From Sclerurus mexicanus (lineage: Eukaryota; Chordata; Aves; Passeriformes; Furnariidae), in NCBI GenBank assembly GCA_013396755.1, contig VWZF01001696.1, positions 773,052-837,051 of the forward strand: a stretch of DNA of 64,000 bases. The letters are read 5' to 3'. The notes under the pieces were generated by a model that searched no databases, was not told the origin of the DNA, and saw only the letters and a list, made by a program, of their open reading frames with translations. A program made the translations under genes and the position numbers. Shown piece after piece: positions 36,551 to 47,300 of this stretch. Each line of letters starts with the position of its first letter. The first letter of the stretch is position 1.

Positions 36551-38762
36551 AGAATCATTACTAGATGCTAGTGGAAGCAAACAAAATCAAATACACAACT
36601 TGGATATCAAAACATATTTTAAAATGAAGGATTTGTTTTGATCCTTACCAGGAGTAAAGAACTGGAATGAACCTGAGCCTACTGTTACCATGTAAGTGTC
36701 TGAAATGAAATAAACACTTTTCTGATTTAATGGCTATCCCCATGGCAATAGGAGAGGACCTTGCAGGTTAAAGACTGAAAAAAAATGAATAGATGAGAAG
36801 GAAGCACAGTAGATCCTGACACAGCCCAAAGTACAGCATGTATCCTCAGAACTGAACTGTAAAGGATATATGTAGAAGGAACATTTTCCGTATTTCCAGG
36901 GTTTATCAGTAATATGAGACAGGAATACACCGCAAGTCAGGCAAGGGCAAAAAGAAACCTTGTTAATTTTAGAAACACTGAAGTTATTGTGTCTGGAACA
37001 TAAAAGGTGCATTATTTAGTGGTTGTCTAAAACTTTTGTTAACTCCTCTTTAGTTGCATTTATGATTTTATTATTCTCAAACACAGCCCTGGATAGTTAC
37101 TAGAATAAACTTTAAAGCCAACAGGAGCTGTGCCTATTTATTCAGGGGTTGAAAGGAGCTCTCTACCTCTGATTCTAAGCTAAATAACCTTTGCAAACCT
37201 GCTGCAGAGCTTTATATGAATTACTGTTTGTTTGTTTGCTTGTTTCAGTTCTGAAGTAAAGCAAGGAGTGAGAAATAAAAATGTTATTAACACCAATCAA
37301 ATTCTAAGTTCTTATTTGGGCAAGAACAAAAGACTGATGTTCTGACACAAAACGTTCCAATCTGGCACAAACAAAACCATTAAGGTATTTGGAAGAAAAG
37401 CCAAAGAAATAAAACATTAGTTTCATAAAATATGATATGACAAATTCATGCCTTAGCGCCACAAGTTCATGGATCAGATTTCTCACCCGTGTTAGGACTG
37501 GCTGAATTCTTTCCTGTCCTACCTGCCCCATATCCTTGCAGAGCACCTCACTCTCCAGCCTGGTAGGACAGTTCTAGGTTGATCTTTCACTTTAATATCT
37601 GTTGATATTCTCACATTCCAATAGGAAAAAAGAGATAAAACTATATTCTTTATATCACAGTGTGAATGAGGGCAAATTGTTTGCTTGCTTTACACCAAGG
37701 TTAGAGGGTAGATTTCACTTCCCCTAAGCAGAAAATGGAATTGAATTTGCATCTCTACTCCACTGCATATTCCTGAAAAGTCCTGAAAACCTCTGGTTCT
37801 TGAGCCCTTATGTGACTGGGAAACATCATTCCTTTTTATTATAATCCATTTTTTGTGTTTGTGTTTGTGCATCTGATTCTTAGAGCAAACAAACCAACCC
37901 ACTGAAAACATTTCAGTACACCTGAACTGAATTTGTTATTTAAATTCAGGCAGATTGAAATCCTAGTTTTACCAGTTATTATGCACGGGGGGGAAAAAAT
38001 CTACCCAGCTAATGTTGAGAGGGAGTTAATTCGGCCCAAATGATGTTTACAAATCTCCCCAAGCTCCAATTCAGTGGAAACACCCTGGTCTTGATGTCTC
38101 CTTCACCTCCAAAGTTTCTTGCATAATAAAAATAGTAAAGAGATGATGGTTTTCATCTTCGATAAACAAAAGTATCCTCTGAACTCATTTATTTTTCCTG
38201 ATACTTTTAGCCCTTTCACTGTTAGTAAAGCTAAAGGGTGCTACCTTGCCATGGGATCAAGGGGAGGATGGTGATGTCTCATGTTTTAGGATCACTGGAC
38301 AATCCTAAATTTACATGAATATATAAAACAAACAGCTGAAGCTGTAAGTGACTTGGTCCTAACTTCCTCCACAGTCAGCCCACTTAATTGCACATTCAAA
38401 TTTAAAGGCAGAAGCTGGAAACAAAAGAATCAATTTTGATAGTGCCATATGACATCTTTAAAAACCTCGTTGAAAAGGCCATTCCCCAGCAATCCATAGT
38501 TGCATGGATCACTATGAACATTTATTTTAAATTGCCAGGCAGGATCTGAAAAGAGTACTTAGAAATCAGAATGATCAATTTATTTCAGATGGCCTTTGGT
38601 TTGCGAAGATTTTTCACTGAAAGCAGTTTAGCTAGAGGAGAAAGCACAAATAGCTACCTTTGCAATCTTTCTGTGACAATGGATAAATATTATGCATAAA
38701 GAATACTAAGGCTACAAAGTCAAGAAGTCTAACGAAAGAAAAAAGAAAATTCACAGTTATAG

Positions 38763-39045
38763 GAGAATCCAGGTGAGAAGAGACTCCAGGAGGCTGCTAA
38801 TCCAACCTCTTGTTCAAAGCAGGTACAGTTAGGAGGTCAGACCAGGTTGCTCATGGTGGTCCTGAAAATGTGCTCTCGCCCAGAAACCTGCTTCATTGCT
38901 GGGCAGTCCATATGGTGTTAAAGTTTCTCTTTCTGCACTCTGAACACTTCAATTTGGGTTCATTCTCTCTCATCCTGCCTGTCTCTGTCTTCTTAATGAC
39001 CTTGTCACAAATCCTAGAAAGGCTGCTTGTAGGACCCTCTTGAGG
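38763..39045 (-). mobile_element. CR1 LINE 3' region, antisense, diverged
   Basis: The plus strand shows 'gactccaggaggctgctaat', 'ccaacctcttgttcaaagca', 'ggaggtcagaccaggttgct' and 'ggtcctgaaaatgt', the reverse complement of the CR1 tail. A weaker continuation ('cattgctgggcagtcc' onward) runs to about 39045. The very 3' end is eroded. The first 110 bases are secure and the remainder is an estimate. Confidence 0.72.
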
Positions 39046-40239
39046 TTTTTCTTATTCAGCTTTAAAGAAACTTAAAGTTTCCTCCTCAACTTTATTTTAG
39101 CTTTCTCTTGTATACACATATAGCACGTGTTATCATGGAGTCTCTAATAACCTTATCAATGTCACTTCTTTGTTAGGATTTCATCCATAGTTACTGAAAA
39201 GGACGGATAGCATCCTACTTAAAGGGTAGAAACTATCACATTTTTATTCTGGGTTGTTCAGCATGAACCCTCATTCCATGTTTACATCACACTCCTAAAA
39301 TTAACCCCCTAAGGAGTTTTTTCTTAATATAGTTAATTCCATTGCAGGTTCCTAATTGAGTTGATGGTAAGACTTGTATGGGAATTAGAATTTGCGTTAC
39401 GTGCAACTGCATGGAATAGTCTTGTATTTTTAATTTCTGAATTAGAATACAAAGAAAAATATTCCTGCAAAACATTTTCAAACTAGTATTTATGTGGAAC
39501 AGCTCAGACAGAACAAAGCTATAAATGTTAAATTACATGATTTGTTTCCACATGTTCATAACTGCAAATACCAGGTGGCCTTATTTTATGAGTAGAAAAT
39601 TGAAGCACAGAATAAGAAAGTTTTAGGACAACTATATATTTTGTATATCTGTACTGAAACAGCTGAGGACATTGTCAAACAAAGAGTTGAGAGGATTTTG
39701 GAGTTCTGAGCCTTTGAACTCTTCCAAATGAAGAGATGAACACTTGTGAACCTTTAGGAGATTATGATGCTCTAGAAAGAAAATGGAAGGGACTTAAATT
39801 TTTTTCTGAGGGTCTACACAGGGACAAGCATCTTGGCTTAATTACATTTCCAGCTGTTTTGGAGAACAGAGTGCAGTTCACACTTCTGCTGGGAAGGAGA
39901 ATTGCCAAAAGGTGATGATGCTCTGCTTACAAGTCCAGTACAAAACTAAAAATAAGTGATGGTTTTCTGATTTAGTTAGTCTGCTCCCAGACGCAGCAAG
40001 TTTTGGAGGAGAGCACACAGCAGGGGCCAGCATCTCTGCCTAGAACAAAGATCCATGTCCTCTGCAGTGGTGGTGACATATGGCAGGGCATGGACCCTGG
40101 CTCCCCAGGACCATCTACCCCTGACATATTAGAGATCTTGGACCAGACTTAGCTCCTAAGGATGGATGCAACTCTGCCTCTGGGAGCTGTAGAGACACCA
40201 GAGGCCTCTAACCAAGGGCCCAGTTTAGACATGGTTCTC
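39046..40239. other. Unique sequence, possible MIR-like trace
   Basis: No gene recognised. Bases 39580-39630 ('ttattttatgagtagaaaat', then 'gaagcacagaataag') weakly follow the conserved MIR core, too short and diverged to call with confidence. Bases 39985-40239 are richer in GC and may be an unrecognised 5' part of the following CR1. Confidence 0.45.
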
Positions 40240-41129
40240 ACCTGCAGAAGGTAGGTGCTGGGGAGAGCCCAGGCTGCCAGCTGAAGGAGCTGCAAGAGAG
40301 GGTCCACAGGCTGCACAGCATCAGAGATGGCAAGCAAGAGATTGACTGGAAGTTTTCCAAAACCCAGCAGATGCCAGAGTCATCTGGAAGGACAACTGGA
40401 TGGAGGACAAGGCAGAGTTCATTCTTGTTGCTTTGGGAAATGGAGATTGCTGTGATGGTGATTGGCTGGAAGCTGGTGACTTCTGGCACCAGGAAGATGG
40501 CTCCAGCCCCATCTGCAGCTCTAGAAGGGTGTCAGTGCCCTAACAGCAGAGGAGAGGCTGATTGGTGTGTTCATGAAACCTCTGAACTGGCAGCATAAGA
40601 TGGTATAATTCAGGATTGGGAGGGGGAGGGGGGAAAAAAAAAAAAAAGGAAGGGAGCCTCAGAAGAGCAAACCTTGGCCTGTTCAGAGGTATTTGAAGAA
40701 TCCCATGGGATGCAATCCTAGAGAGGAATCCAAGAATCCTGGTCAGTTCTAAAGGATCCAGCTCTTTAAAGCTTGAGACTGGTCCTTCAGTGTATGTAGA
40801 TAGTCAAGAAAAGGGGGTAGGAGGTCTGCATGAATGAACAAGTTGCTTCTGACAAATCAGAAATGTAAAAAGGAAGTGTATGTAAGAGGAAGGAAGGACA
40901 GGTCACATCCCACTGAAAGAATCAAGAGAGTAAAAAAAAGAAGTAATGATGGAGCCCAACTCTTAGTGGTATTCAGTGACGGGACATGATGAAATGGGTG
41001 CAAAAAGAAATAAGGGAAATGTTAAGTTCTCTGTCTGTGAAGATATTCAAAACTCAACTAGACACAATTCTAGGCAAGAGGCTATAGTTGAAACTGACAT
41101 CCAGCCTCAAATGGTCTGTGATTCTGTGA
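40240..41129 (+). mobile_element. Internally deleted CR1 LINE keeping first-frame, second-frame and 3' pieces
   Basis: Three colinear parts are visible. (1) About 40240-40600 matches the CR1 first reading frame: 'aggagctgcaagagag', 'gattgactggaag', then a frame containing GWKLVTSGTRKMAPAPS at 40371-40598. (2) A G/A-rich tract (40617-40648) is followed at 40650-40935 by the start of the second-frame linker: 'gcctgttcagag', 'gatgcaatcctagagagg', 'gcatgaatgaacaag'. (3) About 40945-41129 is the 3' end, with 'gatattcaaaactcaactag', 'acacaattctaggcaag' and a terminal 'gattctgtga' at 41129. A full CR1 is about 4.5 kb, so most of the second frame is missing. The copy has been deleted internally, not simply 5'-truncated. 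No functional protein remains. Confidence 0.82.
40617..40650 (+). repeat. G-rich then A-rich simple tract
   Basis: GGGAGGGGGAGGGGGG followed by 14 A. It separates the first-frame and second-frame parts of the deleted CR1 and may mark a rearrangement junction. Confidence 0.85.
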
Positions 41130-41819
41130 CTTTTTTTCTCCCTGAGTGTGACATTTCAATAAACTCTCTACAGAGAGCAAAATGATTGGAGCATGCCTTC
41201 ATTACAGCTCTTGCTTTCTGTTCCACTTTTCAATATACACTCAGAAATCTCTTGCTTGTGGTCTTTTATGTCTTTATGGATTTTGTGGAGTATTTTTTGT
41301 GGAATATCTTTTGAATATATTCTCCATATATTCTAAAGCATAGATTGTGGACACTACCACTACTCAGGACCGTGTGGAATTACACTCAGGATAAAGTAAG
41401 GTGTATATAAAATTCATAGTCCCATCTGTGTTCTTGGTAACAGATGGTGAGAACAGGGTATCATAAGGACATGCTTACCTTGCTGTACCTTTGCTGCACC
41501 AGCTTCCTGCAGCCTTGGCAGTTGTCCATATTTTTACCTGTGTCTTTAGAGTTCTTACTGGTCTTTTCACCCATGCATTTATCAAAGTCTATTTGAACCT
41601 ATTTACCTTTCTGGATTCCCTAACATCCTGCAGCAATGTTTTTGACTGCATCTGTTTGCTTTAAAGTTGCTACTGAGATTAATTTCTTTATTGCCGTGTT
41701 GTGACTAGTGAATAGTAAGTCCCTCTTCATGTCTCCATGGTGCTTATGGTTTCAAACACTCTTAAAATATTCACCTAAGGCATCTTTCTTCTTTACTAAA
41801 GAATGCTAATCTATCTACT
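41130..41819. other. Unique sequence after the CR1 end
   Basis: No gene recognised. The pyrimidine-rich plus strand near 41450-41800 may be the start of the old LINE-like stretch listed next. Confidence 0.5.
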
Positions 41820-42175
41820 TATAAAGTTGTTTCATACTCCTTCTCATCTTTACCACCTTCCACTGTCCTTCTGTGAAGATAGGACCATATCTGATGCTCT
41901 AGATATGGACAGACAGTAGCATCATATTTTTTCTTTTGTCTTTTCTTTGATTCTTTCCCTGTTCTAATAATGTGTGATGTTTTGTTTTACCTGCTGAGCA
42001 GACATCATCCTGGAATGATCCATGCTTCCACAATCCATTTTCTGAGATGTAAAAACTGATTCAGGTAGAGCCTTTCAGTAGATAATGTATAGTTAGAGTT
42101 GTTTTCCTCCATGTGTTTGCATTAATCTAGATTAAAACCTATTTGCAATGTTCAATTTTGGTAGACCTATGGCTC
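41820..42175 (-). mobile_element. Possible ancient LINE (CR1/L3-like) relic, antisense
   Basis: The plus strand resembles the reverse complement of very old LINE tails. A pyrimidine-rich 'cttccactgtccttctgtga' is followed by 'catatctgatgctc', a 'catcatattttttctttt' block, and then 'catgtgtttgcattaatcta' before 'aaacctatttgcaatg'. No coding motif survives. The call depends on overall order and is weak. A chance AT-rich resemblance cannot be excluded. Confidence 0.3.
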
Positions 42176-43179
42176 TCCTACAACAATACCCCAGTTTTGT
42201 TAGGCAGTGCTACATCCACTCTTTTTGGCTTTGCTGTGCTTTTGTTCTGCTACCTCATCATGATGTATTTGTGGCCTGCCTGCAGCTGTCTTCTTCACAG
42301 GAAATCACTGATGGCTATGCTTTTGGTGGTAAATTTTTTCTTTACCACATTTACCCATCCTTAGTAACAGTCTCATCAAAAGATACAGTTCTTGCTACTC
42401 CATTGCTATTGCAATGCCATTTGAAAGAATTGCATTACAAACCATATGAATTTTTTGTTCCTTTGTTTATTTTACAAAAATTTCCATGCCTATGATCAGT
42501 GTATAGCAGTAAAGACATCTTGTTTCAGTTTTCTGCAGGGAAAAAAAAGAAGTCCTTTATTGGTGATATTTTTACTTTACGTGAATAGTATTTAATACAG
42601 ATGCATGCCAATCCCTGTATCTTTTTAGGTACTATAAAGGTAGGTAAGAAATTTTTGTCACTAACTTTTTCTAACTACTTAGGCTAGAGGTAATTTTAGC
42701 TAGTCAATTATATTTTAGAAGTCAAATTTCACTGCAAGCTCATGCCTACTGAAAAGCATGCTATAATCACACCAGAAATACTGTATTCCACAAAAGTAGA
42801 TTTACATGATCTTTTGTTCAAGCATGATTACTGTCTAGTATTGTAATCTCAGGGAAGGCAGAATGACTATTAAAAAAGCCTGATAATAAACAAATACTAT
42901 ATTTTTACCTGTAATCCCTTCATGAGCCATGTCTTCTTATATTGCAAGCACTTATATCATTCAGACATCTTGCTGTAGATATATTCTTTGTAGTTTTTGT
43001 ATATAAACTTATATACAAATAACCTTAATGAAAGCAACTGTTCTTTTTAGGTCAACATTAACATTTTGCCCTACTCATAGGTTTTTGATTCTGTAAATCT
43101 TCCTTATACCAAACCTTTGAAGCATTTCTTTTTTTTCTGTAATAGCTGGGCAATCATTAACTTGGTGGTTTCAAATAAA
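42176..43179. other. AT-rich sequence downstream (3') of the gypsy fragment
   Basis: On the minus strand this would hold the rest of an integrase, but I cannot follow one beyond about 43180. Plus-strand open frames at 42143-42364 and 42148-42495 (115 codons) show no known domain. No LTR is recognised. Confidence 0.45.
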
Positions 43180-43930
43180 ATCTCAACAGTACTGAAAGCC
43201 TTGTCTTATAATGAGGTCTAGGAATACACTGTTCTGATTCTCCAGGGCTACTTTTTGTAGGATCTTGTTCCTAACAATAGTGTCAGGAATAATAGCCCTC
43301 ATTTTCACCTGAAACCAGACCACAATTTTAATCAGATTCACAGGACATAACATACCTCTTGACTTAGCTTCATTGCACTGTCAAAATGCTCTGAATGCAT
43401 CTGCAACCACTAATTCTTTCCTCTCTGGGCGTTCAATTTGCAAATCATACATTTGTAGCTGAAAAAAACAAGCTCTATTCTTAGAGGCAGCAGAGTGGTT
43501 TGCCAGGCCACTTTTGGCACTGTCAACATGTGGTTTATGGTCAGTGTCAGCTAATAGTGGCCTCCCATAAATAAAAACATGAAACATTTTTCACTCATGG
43601 ACTGAGACCAAAGCCACATTCTTTATTTCCATTTATTGGAAGCTTGGTTTTTGTTCGTTCCTATGATGATTATCCTATTGGGGGTTTTAAGTTTTGACCA
43701 CATTGTAAAGGATTGTGCAATGCTTTTCTTAGAGCCATCAGTGAACAAACTTGTTTTGCATTTATCATCATAGCAACTCACGACTGAAATCTCATCAATC
43801 CCTTTAATTTCTTCCCTTTTTTAAGGGCAAGAATGGGTGTTTTGTCTCTCTCAGGATAGCAATTTACTCCAGCCTGGATCAATGAGCACAGAAAAAAATA
43901 ACTTGTATATACCATTTCTCTAAATATTTC
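43180..43930 (-). pseudogene. Decayed Ty3/gypsy retrotransposon pol fragment (RT end - RNase H - integrase start)
   Basis: Reading the minus strand, four blocks appear in canonical order. About 43924-43880: the RT tail pattern F..MV.....F...L (FREMVYTSYFFLCSL). 43772-43731: YDDKCKTSLFTDGS, matching the start of the Ty3-type RNase H with its TD(A/G)S motif. 43587-43384: IYGR, TDHKP (43545-43531), FQLQMYDLQIE and KELVVADAF, diagnostic of the RNase H second half. 43320-43240: RAIIPDTIVRNKILQK, matching the segment before the integrase zinc finger. The last two blocks share one frame, broken by a TGA at 43380-43378 and ended by a TGA at 43185-43183. Another TGA (43593-43591) and a frameshift separate the earlier blocks. 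Retroviral RNase H lacks the TDH and VAD.L blocks, so this is Ty3/gypsy (Metaviridae-like) and not an ordinary ERV. It is non-functional. Confidence 0.78.
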
Positions 43931-45985
43931 CCTCGTTTCTAGGTAAGAGAGTTTTAGTGTAACTATATAGCTTCCTGGAGTTGATATCTAAATGAAGGGT
44001 CTTTTTTCTGCACTGAATTGCATTTGCCTGGGCATTAGTTTACTCTCCTTGTTGCTGTATTGTTCTGAAGCACAGAGCCTACTTCCCTATCTTCTTGCCC
44101 CAGACTTAGGGGTTTTGTGGGATTGCTGGGATTTTTCATGTGTAGAACATAGGAGACAGATGTGAACTTCCTTTTCCTCTGATTAGAATCTTGGAACATG
44201 TTTGACACAGTTGGTTCTGCTGCCATCTCCAGTGAATGTATCTGTTGGATGAAACCAAGGATTTTGGCATGTTTCTAATGTGGTCTTTTTCTCTAGTACT
44301 ACTAAAGGTACATCTTTTCCATTCTTTGTAAAATGGAGTGTAAACACATCCCACAGGAAAAACCTGGAAAAAGCTGATGAAAAGTATTACTATCATACTC
44401 TTCCTTTTGCTTTTTTCACACACGCATGTATACAAAATTGCCACCAGTGAAGCAATTAGAAAATCTGCTGCAAGGGCGCAGTGAAGCAGACTGCAGACTT
44501 GCAGCAGGAGAGTAACCCATGGCAAGAGGAGATGGCCAGCAAAGCCAAAAAGCCCAAAGTTGCCTGGTGAGTGAGCTAAGCAAGAAGTAGAATGGGCCAA
44601 TCCTGGGAAAGGACAGTGATGCCCCAAGGCATCATTAGTGATATTCTTACTTTAAGTAAAAGGTACACTAGCACTGATCTCTCTGATGCTATCCCACTTA
44701 TAAGCATTGGATTACAGCAGTCTGTTTTCTTCTGTCCATAAGGTTGTTGCTGGATTTTTTTCCCTCAGAGCAAACATTTGCTTTTGGCACCACTTTGGCT
44801 TCTGGTCCTCTGACAGAAGTAACGTGTCCCATTATTTCTCAGGCTGACTCGCATAATTGCTCTATGAGGCTTGTTTGAGTTTGGCAGTACCGTGGTGTTC
44901 AGTGTTCCTTCTTTGTGTATGTATCACAGAAGTGTGTCCCCAAGATTTTGTATCTTTTTTTTCCATATCCTTGGCATTGACAGTGCTGTTGAGCAAAGGA
45001 TATGCAGGGATTTTTGTGTGAGTTTCTTGTGGAAGCTTATTTTGACCTATTGTATACTTTTCTATCCTGGGTCACTCTTTTCAGATATGTTCCAGGGCTT
45101 AGGTGTCCACTCCTAATGCATTCATTCTGGACAGAAAATGAGAAAATCTAGTGGCTTTGTCCAAAGGTTAATTTTGGGAACTCCACAACAGTCTTGAAGT
45201 GTTCTGTCTTGTATCTAAATAAAAATTTATCATTTAATATATGATTTTGTTAGTGCCACATACCTTCTAAGCCACAACCTTCAGCTACTGGCCTTTTTCA
45301 ACAATTTTTACTTCTTTTTAATTCTTAGTGTGTTGAAACCTACTTCTCCTAAGTTTCATATACATACGGAATAAAGAAAAGATAAGAAACAGCAGAGGAA
45401 AACCTCAAGGTGAAATGATGCAAAATCAAAAGCTACACTGTTGTTTCTGTAACACAATGTGTAAAATGAGCATGGTACTACACTGAACTGACAGCACAAA
45501 ATTTTAACTTTCCTGATTTTTTTTTCATTTACTATTTCCTAAAATCATCACTTTCAGAAAGTTCAAAAGATGATTAATTTCAACCTCCAGACTCTGGAAT
45601 CTATGAATAAACACATGTATAAAGAAAGGGCTGATTTTTAGTAGAAATTGGAATAATAGAAATAGAAATAGGAATCTGTGGGGTCTTTTACTGTCCCTTA
45701 AAAATTATATTTCAATAAACTTCCTCATCTAAGACTGCAAACTGGAAATTAAATTAAAATTTAACCTACCAAATGATGTTGCTGAAAGAATATGTTCCCA
45801 GTGTGTGAACATGAAAAGAACATATTTGTTGCCTGCTTTCTCTTCCAGTGCTGACTTGAATGATCCACTTCCCTGCCTTAGATCTTAGCAGAGAATAAGA
45901 GTCAGCTTCTACTTCTGCCTGTTTTCCATCACTCAGCACCACAGTTTGCCTCTCCATAAAGCTAAGCATGCTGATTTGAAATATG
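43931..45985. other. Unassigned region upstream (5') of the gypsy fragment
   Basis: The longest open frame of the window lies here on the same strand as the gypsy fragment (44136-44627, 163 codons). It is cysteine- and leucine-rich with hydrophobic stretches and shows no protease, RT or zinc-knuckle motif that I can defend. It could be chance or eroded 5' gypsy sequence. No LTR, gene or RNA is recognised. Confidence 0.4.
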
Positions 45986-46115
45986 GAGTCATAGAATGGT
46001 TTGAGTTGGTTTAAAGATCATCTAGTCCAACCCCACCTGCTGTGGACAGGGACGTCTTTCCGTAGATCACGTTGCTCAAAACCCCATCCAATATGACCTT
46101 GAACATGTCCAATGA
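45986..46115 (-). mobile_element. CR1 LINE 3' end, antisense (first of two adjacent copies)
   Basis: The plus strand begins 'agtcatagaatggtttgag', then 'gatcatctagtccaaccc' and 'gaccttgaacatgtccaatg'. It carries the reverse-complement CR1 terminus and about 130 bases of tail. It stops abruptly where a second CR1 terminus begins. Confidence 0.9.
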
Positions 46116-46530
46116 CCATAAAATCATGGGTTGGAAAGGTACTTTGAAAATCATCTAGTTCCAAACCCCACCATGGGCAGGACACCTTCAACTAGACTAG
46201 GTTGCTCAGAAACCCAGCCAGCCTGGCCTTGAACACCTCCATGGATAGGGATCCACAACTTCACTGGGCAACTTGTTCCAGTGCTCACCACCCTCACAGT
46301 AAAGAATTTTTTTCCTAATATCTAATATAAGCCTCCTTTCTTTCAATTTGAACCTATTCTCTGTTAAAGTGTCACTATATGCTCTCATAAACAGTCTTGC
46401 CGCATCTTTCCTGTAAGTTCCCTTCACATACTTCCCTTCACATAGAGCTTCCAAAGCTTTTCTGAGAAAGACATATGCTTCCATTTTTACGCTAAAGGCA
46501 TTCATATTTAATTTTTCTTGGTGCTTTTCC
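46116..46530 (-). mobile_element. CR1 LINE 3' region, antisense (second copy), with end of second frame
   Basis: A fresh 3' terminus ('ccataaaatcatgggttgg') opens a longer antisense copy with 'catctagttccaaacccc', 'cttgaacacctccatggata', 'aacttgttccagtgctcacc' and 'tttttttcctaatatctaat'. The minus-strand frame 46206-46532 still reads FKLKERRLILDIRKKI and HWNKLPSEVVD, the C-terminus of the CR1 reverse transcriptase protein. The inner limit near 46530 is approximate, and faint CR1-like blocks may continue to about 46590. Confidence 0.9.
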
Positions 46531-47089
46531 ATGCCCTCAGTAAAGCAACTCTTCTTCAGCCTGGAAGTGTTTCTTCAGAGGAGTGCTCATGTGTAGGTCA
46601 GTTCTTTCATACTGATCCATGAATACATGACACCGCTTCCATACAGGAGCCCTCCACTGTGACCAAAATCTTCCTCTGGCTTTTTCAGAAAAACAGGCAT
46701 TGAACAACACTAGAAGCAGGAGGTACTCTGTCTCTCCACACCACCTATTAGTAGTGAAAAACCTTCCTACTGTGAGTCTAACCACTAAATAAGAACTTTT
46801 CAACCTGACACCCTTTACCACCATGAATTCCATGTTCTGCAAGCATCCTCCCAGCTTCCCTGGGCATGATGTTCAGTGTTTGCAGCACCCTCCAAGGCTC
46901 CCCATGCCAGAGACCTCCCTGGCACATGCAGGTCTGGGACTGTCACTGCACCACCAGGCTGCACCGTAGGTAGTGCCAGCTGGGAGCTCTGGGCACAGAT
47001 GGCTCCCAGACACCATGTCCTACCCACTGGTATGGCTGCCTGCACTTGATCTGCTCAGTTAGAAAGTGTCTGATTTTCTCTGCATATTT
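46531..47089. other. GC-richer unique sequence
   Basis: Minus-strand open frames at 46537-46842 and 46815-47045 lack known domains. The 46840-47045 part is relatively GC-rich with many CA/TG steps, suggesting decayed CpG, perhaps an older part of the CR1. Confidence 0.4.
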
Positions 47090-47300
47090 CCCTTGGAAAT
47101 TAACTGTTTCCGTTTCATACATGTGGCTCTCTTCTAAATCGCAGGTATGGAGTCAGTGGCTGATTGCGCGCTGCCGTGGCTTCCTCTCAATGTATTATTG
47201 TTTGAACATCTGCCTGTTTAAATTAGAGCCTGCTTGCTCTAATTGCAGCTTTAAGCAGCATCTTGGCACAATGCATTCGCGGTTTGATTGACTATTTTGT
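47090..47300. promoter_or_regulatory. Candidate conserved non-coding element (hypothesis)
   Basis: Seven CpG dinucleotides lie within about 175 bases (for example GCGCGC at 47166-47171 and TTCGCGG at 47278-47282), while the surroundings have almost none. The block also holds an inverted repeat AATTAGAGC/GCTCTAATT (47221-47229 and 47236-47244) with TAAT-type homeodomain motifs, plus TTTGAT and TATTGT words. CpG retention in AT-rich DNA is typical of constrained or unmethylated elements. Conservation cannot be judged from one sequence. Confidence 0.3.

Larger units (their letters stand above)
34201..38762. other. Mostly unique sequence with candidate exon and hairpin
   Basis: No gene recognised. 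A candidate spliced exon (34811-34972), an AATAAA followed by an A run (35085-35102) and a 68-base hairpin (36483-36550) are listed separately. Minus-strand open frames near 36.0-37.0 kb show no recognisable domain. Confidence 0.5.

Noticed and set aside
40371..40598. Plus-strand frame as a host gene
   Set aside because: It matches CR1 first-frame sequence (WKLVTSGTRKM) and is part of a deleted CR1.
46206..46532. 108-codon minus frame as a host gene
   Set aside because: It is the eroded C-terminus of the CR1 reverse transcriptase protein, annotated as part of the element.
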